A stretch of DNA of 64,000 nt. Origin: Didymella arachidicola (lineage: Eukaryota > Ascomycota > Dothideomycetes > Pleosporales > Didymellaceae). The stretch's first letter is position 1, and each line of letters begins with the position of its first letter. The translations under genes and the position numbers were made by a program. Below are positions 45,849 through 58,360 of the stretch, one piece after another. The DNA is taken from contig CM049989.1 of assembly GCA_016630955.3 (NCBI GenBank), positions 434,001 through 498,000 of the forward strand. Direction: 5' to 3'. The notes below the pieces were generated by a model that did no database searches, was not told where the DNA came from, and saw only the letters and a list, made by a program, of their open reading frames with translations.

Positions 45849-47688
45849 ATGGCAAACAAGCGCAAGCTCAACGAGCACGACGTTCCGGAGGAAACATCGC
45901 CGCAACCAGCAAAGCGCAGAGCTAGCGACGCCTCGGAAATTGACGAACCTACCGCGCCCTCGAAGCCTATCACCGCGCCCGCTGCGTCCTTTGCCGAATT
46001 CGAGCTCGAGCCGCGACTATTGAGAGGTATCAGAGATCAGAAATGGAGTTCGCCGACCGCTGTACAGTCGAAGGCTATCCCTCTTGCCCTGCAAGGTCGT
46101 GACATTCTCGCTCGCAGTGGCACAGGTACAGGAAAGACGGCGGCGTACCTCCTTCCAGTCCTTCACAATGCTTTGAGGCAAAAGGGGAAGACTTCCTTGA
46201 TTCTTGTACCCACCAAGGAGCTGGCGCTTCAGATCACGAAGGTTGCCAAAGCTTTATCCACACACTGCGGGCAGGAGATCCAGATACAGAACATTGCAGG
46301 CAAGGAATCAGAGGTGGTCACCAAGGCGAAGCTGGCAGACAACCCCGACGTCGTCATTGCGACACCCGCCCGAGCGAACGCGAACATCAACAATGGCGCG
46401 CTGTCTGTGGCTGAGTTGAGACACCTCGTGGTTGATGAGGGAGACCTGGTCATGGGATACGGCTTCAAGGAGGACCTCGATCTGATTGCGCAGAACATAC
46501 CTAAGGGCGTCCAGATCTTCCTGATGTCAGCGACGCTCAACACTGAAGTCGAGTCGCTCGGGAGCTTGCTGTGCACCGATCCAGTCGTGCTGAAGCTGGA
46601 CGACGCGGATAAGGATGCGCAGAAGGTGAAGCAATATGTCATCAAGTGTGCAGAGGAGGAGAAGTTCTTGCTGGTCTATGCGATGTTCAAGCTTAGGCTG
46701 ATCAAGGGAAAGACAATCGTCTTCGTCGGCGACACAGACCGCTCATACCGCGTCAAGCTGTTCCTCGAGCAGTTTGGTATCAAGTCCTGTGTCCTGAATT
46801 CGGAGCTGCCGCTAGCATCGCGCCTGCACATTGTCGAAGAGTTCAACAAGAACATTTACAATATCCTCATCGCATCAGACGAGACCGAAATCTTTGGCTC
46901 GCGGAAAAAGGATGAGGAGCGCCCGAAGAAGAAGTCCAAGACAGAAAAGAAGGCTGCAGATACTGACTCCGGTGTCTCCCGTGGTATTGACTTTCTCAAT
47001 GTTGCCTGCGTCCTCAACTTCGATTTCCCCACTTCTTATAAATCCTATTTTCACCGAATCGGCCGAACAGCGCGCGCCGGCAAGTCTGGCACAGCCATCT
47101 CGTTCATCATCCCTAAAGACAAGTACCGCAAGCACAAGCCGACAACGTTCTCCGCCTGCGAGAACGACGAAGAGGTCTTGGAGAAGGTCGAGAAGCACCA
47201 GAAGGATGGACAGAAGCTGGAGGATTATAAGTTCGACATGAAGCGACTGGAGCCCTTCAGGTACCGTTTCGGTGATGCTCTGCGGTCGGTCACAAGGATT
47301 GCCATTCGCGAGGCTCGGATCAAGGAGATCAGGATGGAGCTTTCGAAATCACAGAAACTCTCCCGCTACGTACGTCATGGTTATGTATCTGTTTGAATCA
47401 TTGCTAATCAAGACACAGTTTGAAGAAAACCCGGAAGCGCTTGCACACCTCCGTCATGACCAGACCCTCAACCACCCCGCACGCATCCAACCGCATCTCA
47501 AGCACATACCAGATTATCTGTTGCCTGGAGGGAGGAAACCGGAAGACGTTGGCTTTGTGGGGCTGAACATGCCCAAGCCTGGAAGCAGGAAGTTTGTCAA
47601 AGGCAAAGGAAGGAAGGTTGTCCGTGGGAGGAACGGCAAGGTTGACCCGTTGAAGACCTTCAACGCGAGAGGGAAGGGGAAGAAATGA
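45849..47688 (+). CDS. DBP9: DBP9-type ATP-dependent RNA helicase (60S ribosome assembly)
   Basis: Exons 45849-47369 and 47419-47688 flank a 49-nt intron (GTACGT..ACAG), giving 596 residues against 594 in yeast. Motifs in order are the Q motif (FELEPRLLRGIRDQKWSSPTAVQ region, residues 51-73), motif I SGTGTGKT at 90-97, PTKELALQ, ATPAR, motif II as DEGD at 196-199, SAT at 227-229, and HRIGRTARAG near 408. The Lys-rich insert SRKKDEERPKKKSKTEKK before GVSRGIDF, and the basic tail GKGRKVVRGRNGK, are typical of Dbp9/DDX56. The protein acts in the nucleolus in early 60S pre-rRNA processing. The start at MANKRKLNEHD is used because it opens a Lys-rich N-terminus; an in-frame Met 18 codons earlier is less likely. 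Confidence 0.94.
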
Positions 47689-47903
47689 GGTGGTGCTAGG
47701 CCAATCCGTACTGGTGACACACCATTATAGGACATAAGGTTTCGATGAAGACATCAACGATCAAATTATTCTGGACATGCGATTGTCAATGAAAAGCCGG
47801 CTCTACTTCGTCCCTCGCCACCATACAGTTGAGAGCGACCGAGCATGGCTGCTTAATAATAGGAAGAGGTTGATCCATGCCCGTGTTGCTGATATGGTCA
47901 TAT

Positions 47904-50359
47904 CTAGGGGTATCCCGATTCTGTGGATCCTCGTCGTTTCGTTTTGATGTCCTCATAGTCGGAGGGTCGCTCGGTGTATGCAGACGCGGCATTGCTGGTG
48001 TACTGTTCAAGTGCTCTTGGCTGCGCATGCGGTGCTAAAGTTATATCGGGCCTATGTTCTGGTTGAGCATGCCCTTGCGACATCGCGCCTTGCCGAACAG
48101 ATATTGAGGGCGATGGTCGGAAATATGATTGCGCATCGACCTCATCGTCGGCATCAAAGCCCCTGTCTTGCTCTTCTTGGTAGTATCGACGCAGGGTTTG
48201 CAAGTCCTGTACCATACCGATATCTCTTGCTTTCACATTCCACTCAATAGAGATAGTGTTTCCGAATCGCAGTCGGGCTGATGGGTCCATGATCTCCGTG
48301 AACTCTGTGGGATACACCATGATAGGCTGTTTAGTCAGTCCTTTTCCGAACTCTCCTGAGAACTGCTGCGGCTCGGTTCCGTGAAGATACATAATGCTGT
48401 GCTCAGAAGCTATTACACCAGGTTTGAGGACTCCTCGACCTCCGTACGTGCTGACCGCGCTGTTGCTGTTACTCTACGCTTGTCCGAGTATCGTGGCTAA
48501 AATCTAATTCACCATGCATAGACGTAATGCGATTGGCGGTTGACACGCATCACTACAAAGCGTCTGATCACAGAATATACGGATTGCCCGTGTCTCCCTT
48601 TCGATACGGCGTAGTTCGGACTTCCAAATGATCTTTGCACCAAAGCATCGGATGCCGTCTCGGCCCAGAGAGTTGCAAAAACGCGCCCCACTCTCCAAAA
48701 GTCGTGCGCTTCTGCACGACTCCTGACTCTGTATCCTTTCTATGGTCAGTAAGAATCGTCATCGTAGCTTTCGGGAAATCTTACGAGCATCGAGGCCATC
48801 TACGGGCGTACCTTCGAGGCGAGGAATAGTGAATTTTCTTTCAGGCTTACATCCCTGGTGTACGTTGTCCGCGGTCCGTGAATCAGCTTCCAATGATCTA
48901 CTTCCCTCAGCAAGATGAGACCATTCGTACGGTGGGTGACCTTTGTCACAATCGTCAGACATTAACTCTGAAAGAAGCGTCAATGCATCTCACCATTTGG
49001 ATCCTTGTTCCAACGAAAATATTGCTGGTGATCAGGACTCCAAATCCAGTCCTGGAATGCAGCCTCTAGTTGTCGGGCGACTTCTGCAGATTTGTCTTCT
49101 CTTGGAGCGAGCGTAACTGCACGTGGGAGTAGCACGGATCTTGCATCAATGTGGCTCTGTACCGGAATTTCCCGTCTGTCAGTACGATCCAGGCTCTCAA
49201 AGCCAATGCCGACGCGGCTATTCATCGTTTGGTCCTTTCCCGATTGGCTTATTGGAGGCGCTGAATTATTCGACGATGTCTTTGTGTCGATGACATTGAC
49301 GTCAGGTGTAGTTGGCGCTGGACTCCCTAATCCCCTGCATCTTGCGCATCCGAAGTCAAGCTGGAGAAGGACTTGGGAGACTGAATGAGCGGATGGACGC
49401 GAAGATGACTCACGTGCAGTCATCTCTATTGCTTTCTGGAACACCGGTGATAGTCTGTCTGGCGGTCTAGCTTGCCTCATGCTATCGTGTACCATCTCGA
49501 TGGTATCTGCAAAATCGTTCTGTGGAATGTCGAATGAGCGCGTCAAGGCTGACAAGATCTCGACGAAGACGCACCCCAAGGACCAGACATCTGATCGCGA
49601 ATCTCTACGGTCATAATCATGGACCTCGGGAGCCGAGTATCGCGGCGTGAGAAAATTGGGCCTCCCTTCTGTCGCACTATTGGTAAGTAAACTTGTGTCA
49701 TTTGAATATCCGAAATCAGTGAAGATGACTGATCCTTGATGGACTAGTATGTTCTGTGGTTTGATATCCTTATGCCGAATCTTCTGTGAGCGCATATATG
49801 CCAATCCACTGGAAAGGCACCCAAATGCCCTCTCGAAGAATTGATGTACTTCGATAACTTCAGGTGAATGTTGCGCTTGCGGGCCGGCTTCCTCCATTGC
49901 GTCCAAGAATACAGCCAAGTATCGAGCCAAGTCACCTCTGTCAGCGACCGGCTGCAGGACGAGCCCGAATTGGTACTTCGTCATGTACGTCGCAAAGACC
50001 TGGATGAAATGGGGGTGCGCATCGAACTTGTGGATCAGGGCGATCTCATTTCGGAAGATCTGCTCCTTCTCTTTTTTCGCTCGACCTGGCGGTATCTGAA
50101 TCGTTTTGCGTGCGAATATACCGTTCGTGTTCTTGTCTCGAACCTTTTCCACATTGCCACTGTGCCCATGCCCAAGATTGGCTATCAACTCGTATGGAAG
50201 TCGATCTTCGTTATCGACAATGTAGTCCTCCCCCTCCTCGAAATCCAACAAACTCGTCATACCTGCACCTAGCGCGATGTGGAAGTTGATGGGCCAGTCG
50301 AAGAGCCTTCTCCCAAGCTCGCCCGCGAGCAGTGCTTCAGCCTTGCCTTCCGTATTCAA
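47904..50359 (-). CDS. Protein kinase fused to a DUF6590 domain
   Basis: Four exons on the minus strand, 50359-48994, 48940-48785, 48735-48513 and 48459-47904, have introns of 53, 49 and 53 nt. The phases match and the total gives 766 residues. The kinase half has the glycine loop GHGHSG near 63-68, ARK with Lys85, Glu105, HKDIKPQN at 196-203, DFG at 215-217 and SAPE at 242-245, so it looks catalytically complete. A Ser/Thr-rich linker follows, then DWIWSPDHQQYFRW, and splicing continues this into the DUF6590 part: RVGRVFATLWAE, YSVIRRFVVMRVNR, STYGGRGVLKPG, ASEHSIMYL, RLRFGNTISIEWNVKARDIG. DUF6590 has no known activity. Without the splices the kinase would stop at ...GEMH. The start Met is uncertain; a later one at MTSLLDFEEGED is possible. 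Confidence 0.8.
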
Positions 50360-53300
50360 CAGAAGATCCGGAAGTTCGATTATATATCGCCAGTAAACAA
50401 GAGGTGATTTGAGAGACGGCAGATATTTTGCCTTTCATCTCTCAGCTGGAGATATGATGGCATGTCGATGGCGCTTTGTGGGGCGTAGCAAAGCCACGCG
50501 CGGTTACTGGGTGTCAGGCTGACTAATAGGTATTGTTGCCTCACAAAATACTGGATACATGCCTCGAATACAGACCCAACGCTAAACAAACTGAAAAGGT
50601 ACTGTACAGTGGCGTACTCGTACGGCGAGATGAACAGATACATCTAGTGCATACCTATGGTACACGTCGATGAATCGAAAGATCCCGCTCGTTCTGGCAG
50701 TAAAGATGCTTTTGCTGATTACCTAGGTAGGTGATGACTGCGTGGGGAAGATCGCGGGTTCAAAACTGCAATCACGAACTCGAGGTACTATCACTCCCGA
50801 GGTCTGTACAGCCCTTGGTACGGGTGATGATTAGCACCCATCGCCCTGGGCTGTCAGGATGCTTGTCGGAACAATTCAAGTCAACTGCCAGCCCTACCAA
50901 ACATGTAGAGCACGTACTGTGGTATATCCCAGTACAACAGGGTAATCGGGCACTGAGAGAGTCGTTTGAGCAAGCGCCGCGATATGCGCGCGTCCATTCT
51001 TCTCGGCTATAGTTTCAAGGCTCTACTGCGTCTTGGTGACAACGTGGCTGCTCGGTGCACCAACAAGGATTGCATTTCCACCAACCGCTTGGGCTGAGCG
51101 TCTGAATACGGTGTGTCCGATTCGGCTGAGAGGTCGTTGCTGATGGCGCGGGTTGGGTTGACCTTCGGTATGACCCCTAGATGCGCAGCTATCATTGCCG
51201 ATTCATCGAGTCGTTGCTAGGCAGACAACCTTCTGTCTGACTGGCGGAAAGAGGACAACGTGTAGACCAGACTCACTACTGTGCGTGTGAGTCAAATGCA
51301 GCATAAGATGAAGATACATCACAAGACAATGCGCCATACTCCTGCACAGTCGCAACAACAAATAATGTATTACAACCTTGGAAGCCCTCGTTGATGTTGC
51401 GAGCGCTGCTTGGCCTCTGAGGCAAAAGTGACAGTCGACCCGAGGAATGTGAGCTTGGCTTATTCAACATGCAGCATGAAGTGGGTCATGCAGGGCCGGC
51501 CCGTCGTGTCCAAGTGGAACGCGGCGGGGCTGACTGCATTGGGGCCAACTGCCCCAAACAACAGTCTTTGATGACCAGCTTCGTGATTTGTTGTCAACCC
51601 AGCCTGTATTACGGGTGCACGTTTCAGAGTCATCATTGTCGACGGACTGCCGCGTACCACCAGGGCCACTTTTTCTTCTGCCGGAGGAAACAGCAACCCG
51701 AGCCGGCCAGCGATGACGTGCCGAGATAAGCAGGCTTCCGCAACGACACGGGAGAAAGAGCCCTGCTCGTGAAGGCGGCTGCTCCCAGCCAATCAAAACA
51801 GGGCTGAAACGCCGCGTGATAATATGGCGTGAGTTTACCTGTACCTTCCGAGGTCGTCATAGGATCACTGCTAAGTCCTTGCCTTTTGCCTGATTGCATA
51901 TGGAAATGAGCGCTCACTTTGTCTCGGACAGCATTTATGTAGCAATTTTCATATACGCTACAAATCCTTAGTGCAGTAGGGCGCAGGAAAAGGTGAGGGT
52001 GAAGAAGATGTTGGGAGGTGTTCTCTATCCCAATCTCAGTGCCTGAGCCTGTAGATACAACTCTCTTACAGCTCCGTCTCGTAGAGAGTGGTTTCTTTGT
52101 CCGTCAATTGTCAGTCTTCTCTAGCGAACACCCCTTCACTCTGTGAATAGTCTGCTTCCAGTTTCCTAAGAGTATCTCGCAAGTCATCAACCTTCTCAGA
52201 GCTCTGCCAGGGCGGGTGTCAGCTGAAGCGCGCGAAGTCTCTTGGACAAATTGTACAGTTTCATACTGTATGGAAAAGCAGCATGCTCCAATATTGGAAG
52301 ATTTGTGGTCACTCCAAGTCCCTTAGTAGAAGTAACTTTTCTCTACACGACACGTCAGTCAAACGATCAAGAAGTCGAGAACTTAAAACCTCAAAACCTT
52401 TTGCTGTGACCGTCAGCGGTCTCTCGACTTACTCCGGACGAGGCAATCTGAAAAATGGATGCAATCCTGAGGACCATGCTGACATACACTTCAGTTGCGT
52501 GCACCCTATAGACTGGCTGCTAACCATGATGTAGTAAACATCGTGGCCCATCTCAGGGCAGCATGAAGCTCAGCGACTAAGAACTGGCACGTAGGTAAAG
52601 ATTCAGGTTTCAGTGCAATCGTCTCAACTCGAAAGGTGAGCCTCATCCCTTAGCTTTCACATGCAGAGTTGCGACAGCGGAGTAGTCGCGCTCCGTATCA
52701 TAACCCTCCCGAGGTCGTGGACTGAATGACGCTATGAGGAGCTTGAACCCCAGTCGCAATTCGAAAGAAGCGCGGTAAACGTGATCCAATAAAGTAATTG
52801 CATACGTGCATCGTGCAATATGTAATCATTGTTCCTGGGCGACGGTGCGGGGACGTTGGGCAACACCTTATTGTGATCAGGCTGAACGGCATGCGCCCGG
52901 CTGATAGCTGTTGGCGAGACAGGATGTATCGGAAATCAGACTCATCAGAGGCAGGAGCAGAGAAGCTTACAGGATCAACCGAAAAGGGGCTTCCTTGTGT
53001 TGGCCGAGCATACTTTGAGTCAAAGTGCTGTCCCCCCATTTGTCGCGTTATCGGTGGCTGACGGGCCATCGGTCTAATAAAAGCGGAAGGCTGGTCCTTG
53101 CTATTCATTGAGAGTCATCTCGGCTGCAACGGAGAACTGCTCATGCTGATATAGGTAGATATCCGGCAACATAAGAACGCATATTTGCATACGTCGCCAG
53201 ATGTTCCTGTTTGTAGTTGGCGCTAAGATCTTATTGATGTTGAAAGTTTGCCTCAGGTTTTGGTGTTCCAACAGCGCCCCACCTCCACGCGAGCGATGAA

Positions 53301-53684
53301 CCGTGCGAACCTTCCCGGCGCATCTAGCGGCCCGTAGGCTCGTTTTGGCTTGGTGAGATGACGCTGTACATGCTCGATGTTCCGGAATCGTTGTCACAAC
53401 ATCACCTGTCTTATCGCAATGGATGTCACAAAATGTGTCATGTGATCTCTTCCTATGTCAAGAAACGAACATATACGCACCGCAGGCTACAAGCAACAAG
53501 ACTTATGAATTATTTGTATCTAGAGCCAAGTAACGTATTTGTATAATTGAGATCAGAAAACAGTCTGTGTGAGTACCAATGCGAGACAAGCTGAATGCAT
53601 AGAGTATTGAACATGGTCCACCTCTTTTGCATCAAGTGTAAACGTATGTGAGGTCCGAAATGATGTTGCAGATCTGAGCAGCAC
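50360..53684. other. Gene-poor 3.3-kb stretch between the two DUF6590 genes
   Basis: This contains the kinase-DUF6590 promoter on the left and the 3' flank of the paralogue on the right. Frames of 60-136 codons occur on both strands (for example 51460-51796 and 52698-53108), but none shows a domain, a signal peptide or splice logic. No transposon ends, long repeats or tRNA were recognised. Confidence 0.4.
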
Positions 53685-54902
53685 TCAGTGACCCCAGGGG
53701 TTGGGTGGGTAGCCGTAATGTGCTTGTCGCGTGTATGAGTGCGGGTTAGTGGGCTGCTGGTAGTCGTCCTGTCCTTCTTCTTCCTCTTCAGTATCAGGGT
53801 CAAAGCCTTGGGTCTGCTCCTCCCTGAAGTATCTCATAAGTCTGGTTTTATGTCGCCCTGTCACCATCCCTATGTCCCTTACTTTGACATTCCATTCGAT
53901 GGAATATACTTTACCACATCGAAGCCTTGACGCTACCTCCATGACCTCAGTTGCAGGGTCCGTCGCATCGACCATGATTGGTTCCTTTGTCATACCTCTA
54001 TCCAGCTCTTCCTGGAAGGCGACAGGCTGATGTCCATTGTTGAGGTGCACTATAGTGTGTTCTGACGCGCGGCATCCAGGTTTTGTCACCCCTCGACCGC
54101 CATATGTGGAGATTGCACTTTACAGGGTTAGCGAGAAGGAGCCCTATGCTTTGGTTGTATTGTACTCACAGTGCGTAAACAAAGTGGGCTTCACGATTGA
54201 CCTGCACTACCACAAATCGACGAATCTGGGAGAAGACATTCTGTCCGAACCGACCGACGGTGATGGCGCTGTTCTCAGTTGTGCCATTGCGACGTACCAT
54301 TGTCTCGCTCGCCGCCTCGGCCCACAGCATGGCAAAGACACGGCCTGTCTTGAAGAACTGGTTTGCTTCACCTCGTGTCCTCATACGGTAACCTAGCTCA
54401 ACTTAGCACGTGGCAGAGATCTACAAGAACAACAGGAGCCTACGAGGATCGAGCGTCTCATACCAGCCACGATCGGGCGTTCCATGGAAGCGAAGCTGAT
54501 TGCGGATGTTGGCCGATGCTGAGGACGGTGAGCATGTCATTTGTGGTCACAGGCCAGAGAACCCACCTGGTGGAACCATGTTTTGGTCAGGTCCCACAGA
54601 GTCCCTGCGGTCACCCGTTCTGCAGATGATTTAGTGTGATGGTACATCATACCTGAAAGGTCGTGTTTATTACCCTGAGGTCACTGCATGGTTCGTGTTC
54701 GGTGTTATCGCCTGAGTGGTAGAGCTCTCTGCTGCCGCAGCCCAAACAACCTCGTAAGCATCTGTGATGCAGCAAATTTAGCCCCAATACCACCTAGGCA
54801 AGTTCTGAACAGAAAGACTTTCGTACTGGTTTGATAGTTGAAAACATGTCGGTAGTGTCTACCATGTTCTGCGCTCCAGATCCATTCGATGGTGGACTCC
54901 AT
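53685..54902 (-). CDS. DUF6590 protein, kinase-less paralogue
   Basis: The well-supported exons are 54518-54444, 54392-54170 and 54117-53685 on the minus strand (introns of 51 and 52 nt). They read FHGTPDRGWYETLDPRYRMR, GRVFAMLWAEAASE, FSQIRRFVVVQVNREAHFVY, STYGGRGVTKPGCRASEH, GMTKEPIMV, and RLRCGKVYSIEWNVKVRDIG. The 223-nt middle exon has the same length and phases as its counterpart in the kinase-DUF6590 gene 5 kb away, so the two are paralogues. An upstream frame from 54902 codes ESTIEWIWSAEHGRHYRHVF, the same opening motif that precedes DUF6590 in the fused gene, and is probably exon 1. The joint between about 54830 and 54518 could not be fixed. The C-terminus is acidic (DTEEEEEGQDD), then Pro/Tyr-rich. 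Function is unknown. Confidence 0.65.
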
Positions 54903-55674
54903 CGTGCAAAAAGACGTCAATGTAGCCGTAACACTCCATTGCTCGCAAGAAAGCCGCTTATGTACTTATTTTCGTAAGCATGCGGCTCTGCGATGGCAAA
55001 AGTAGGTGGGCAAGATAGTCTACAATACTTCGCAGCTTCCCTTCCATACTCTAGTACGCATGCACCTTGATTAGTGTCGCGTAAAGTGCAGAAAACATGT
55101 ACGCATGACTGTGCGACGACCAGGGCTGAGGATTGTGCGTGAGGCAGGAATAATTTCTGTTGGCCGGCAAGCAGCCACACCGTCTCCGGCTAGCTTCCAG
55201 ATAGCATCGTTCCGTGCCGCGCAACCCCCACCGACCCGCCTTCTCGGGACAATGCATCGTCCATCAAACGCCACCAAAGCATCCGGGCAGCCCTGTGAGC
55301 ACCAAGCCGTGTTTTTATTTGTTTGTCCCACGCCTTGCATCCGCTTGCATAATTAGAGCGCTATGCCTGCTGCGTCTTACGTCTCGCTGTTCATCAGGCC
55401 CCTTTTGCTCTTCAAGATCCTTGTCTTGCATCATTAACGCATGGCAATTCGTTGACGTACCTCTCATAACATAACACGTAGGCCGATAGCCGGACAATTT
55501 ATCTCCCCCGCAGGACTGCTCTCGACGTTGCTCTAGAGCCTCGCCCAGCCTCTTCTCAGCAATACACACTAAGCCTTTGTAACGGAGAACTAAATTTTGC
55601 TTCCTTTGGGCATACAGTATTGATGCTTTTGACGGCGCAACTGCCTGCTCCTCGGCAGATGGTAGCGTGGAACA
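54903..55674. promoter_or_regulatory. Divergent region between the DUF6590 paralogue and the coiled-coil gene
   Basis: A head-to-head spacing of about 770 bp holds both promoters. Short frames only; no motif could be assigned. Confidence 0.45.
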
Positions 55675-58360
55675 ATGACAACCAACGAGACTCCGACGCA
55701 GCCCGGCAAGAAGCTGGTGACGGTCAACAATGCGCAAACTCTCGAACAAGCTCGCTTCAAATTAAAGACACTCACTGGTCAACAACATGAGCTTGCAGAA
55801 ACTAGAGAGGAGGTCTTGATTGGGCGGGAAAGTCTGGATCGAAAAGGGAAAGAGGTCAGGTTACAGCGCGATCGAACTGCGGGTGCTGAGGTTGCCTTCA
55901 TGAACGCTCTGCGCGAGTATTACAATACCACCGGCGCCTCATTTCCCGCGGATATAGACGCAGCATACTCCGCCGTCGATGCAGAAAGGAATCAATTAGG
56001 ACTCCTAGAGACTGAGCATCTGGAGGCCGAAGAAGATCTCGGGGCCCGAGAATGGACACTCATGGATCAAGAGAACGAACTATACCAATATGACTTGCAA
56101 CAGCTCCTTACTGAAGAGCATGAAGATGACCAAAGGGGCACTTCCCCTGCTGCGAGGCTACCATCCAAAGAACATTCGGAGGCTGTTCAACCATCACCCG
56201 AAGTCCAGTATCAAGCAGCCACGATGGAGCGTAACCGCCTCATGGAACGATTCATGCATTTGCGCACACTTGTCGCAAATATTATTGATGCTAGTACCCT
56301 CAACGTCGATGAGGCCGAGCTTCTGGAACTTGGAACCCTAGATTTTGCCACCTCGTTCAGCGACCTCCTCAGTCAGATAGCAGTCTGCGAAGTTCGAATA
56401 CAGCATCTCCAAGCTGGGCGAGACAACAGTAATAGTACGTCGTTGCACCAGGGACATCCTTCGTCTGAGCCGTCACCAATGACTCGTGAATCTGTCACAT
56501 CATTCGACGCCCTTTCGCGGGCACGTTCAGAGCCAGCTCTTCCAGATCGTATTGATCATATCCCGATACTCCACCGTATCAAAAAGTGGCTGCTTGACTG
56601 TCTGAAGCAGAATGTTGTCGAAAAAGCACAGTACTTGAGCATGCTACAACATACCTTGGGACACCTTGAAAATATGGGATCTGGGTTTTCTGATTGGGAG
56701 ATGCTCGTCACGCAAACATGGTCCTGTGACAGCGAAACGGATCTCACAGAAGCAGCACAGCCCGTAAAGATCGTGCCGTTCTCAGGACAGTGGACAATCC
56801 GAGACGACGTCTCTCCTAATGAAACGATGAAAGACGATGATCTTTGGTCTGGGTCAAGTGGGATGTCATCAGACCAGCAATACTTCCATTATGACTCCAG
56901 TGAGCTTCTGCTTGGGGATTTATGTACTTCGGCCATTGCACCTGAATCTCCCCTTTCCGCTCTGCGTGGATCGAACGAAGACGTGGATCCGCTTCGGGCA
57001 GTGTCAGATGTACAGTGTAAGGACCTGTCAAGTCGGGACAACATCTCCAAACAACAACAGTTCGTTCGAGCTTCTACCTGTGAGCGTGACACGACCAATC
57101 CCTTGGTCAACTTGGCACTTGTTCCCGAATCAGATACACGGCGCGATAGCGTGCAGGACTGCTTGCCACGAGCATCACACATAGTCGAGCCGCCTCTTCA
57201 TACTTCATGTACTCAGAAACGCCCTGAAAAAGGCTTCTTATGGGCGGCCCAGGACTTCAGCCATTGCATGACACAGGACCACGTTACGATCCTACCTATG
57301 CCCGATATCGTCTATTCACCTATGGAGTGGTCTGCGGACCTACAGTGCTTCTACGTCTTCGGATTGGCCGCAGATGATAATGTTGCTGAAGTCTTTTGGT
57401 CTAGAGATAGCTTCGTTTCTGTCCACGATGTCGGGGTAGTCGATCCCAAGACGCAGACGGAGCGGGATAAATGGTAAGCCTGCTCAAGCTATTTACAAGA
57501 GCCCCTTATTTGGCGAAGAATTGATATCCTATTAACATTTACGATAGCACTACGGACGACAGATCAAATAACGATCTGTTTCGCAATTACTCCGTACGCT
57601 GCCCTTGGTTCGACTTTTGGAGTTTTCACGCGGGCCACTTAGATTCAAGTAAAGATTTTCTCACCACAGACTTGCAGCTGCTAATATTCCAGGATACTGT
57701 GGTATCTCTGATCTCGAACAACCACGATTCTTCATTGCTGGACGAGTAAGCAGCATCGTGGCAACGTCGCACATTAAAGAACTAAAGTATTCTCAGGTCT
57801 TTAGCACTATGCGGCTTGTTGCTAGTAAGAAAAATGGGCTTTTGCCTAGTCTCATGGCGCTAAGAGAACGATCAGGACCCCTGACTCCTTATAAGAGACA
57901 CTGGTTCCAATTCTGCTTTGTGGTTGTGCAAAACAACGGACATTTTAGTCAATGCCTGTAAGTTTGCCTATATCTGGTACAAAATCTGACCGACGAGCTT
58001 GTGCTGATACTCCTCAGTTCCATCCAGCCTTCCTGTGGATGCCAGGTTCATTTGCCGTACTTGACGGGTGATCGGGGCATCGCGCATACTTCAGAAGATC
58101 CACCTCCCCCTTATCCATGGGAGAAACTCAGCAAAAACCCACTACGAGTCCGCTCAGTCAATGGAGAAACCCTTCCTGCTTTCTCTCGAATCTGTTACGA
58201 CAGAGAATATCCCGTTGAACACAACTTTCCTGTTTTAGAAGTCGGCTCAGTGGTCGCTCAGGGATCAGATCGGTTTTCGTTTCGATACACATTATCTTCG
58301 TCCTCGGAAGGCTTTACGCACTTGAATGGAACGTCCGGCAATATATCGGAGCTTACTTGA
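55675..58360 (+). CDS. Four-exon coiled-coil protein of unknown function
   Basis: Exons 55675-57473, 57548-57648, 57693-57957 and 58018-58360 join in frame to 835 residues. The introns are 74, 44 and 60 nt with GTAAGC, GTAAAG and GTAAGT donors. Residues about 20-150 form a charged coiled coil (LAETREEVLIGRESLDRKGK). The middle is helical and acidic with IKKWLLDCLKQNVVEKAQYL near 300. The exons after the first read NNDLFRNYSVRCPWFDFWSF, RYCGISDLEQPRFFIAGRVS, KRHWFQFCFVVVQNNGHFSQ and SGCQVHL-like beta-rich sequence, ending ISELT. No named domain was recognised. There is no signal peptide or membrane span. The gene is divergent from the DUF6590 paralogue. Exon 1 alone would end at ...TERDKW; the splice after Lys extends it by about 235 residues. 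Confidence 0.65.

Noticed and set aside
50360..53684. Possible transposon relic in the gene-poor stretch
   Set aside because: No terminal repeats, target duplications or transposase/reverse transcriptase blocks were recognised on either strand.
54690..54770. tRNA-like D-arm sequence (CCTGAGTGGTAGAGC)
   Set aside because: No T arm with GGTTCGA follows and the acceptor ends do not pair.
57649..57677. 29-nt intron in the coiled-coil gene
   Set aside because: Too short for splicing; the next acceptor at 57692 keeps the same frame with a 44-nt intron.
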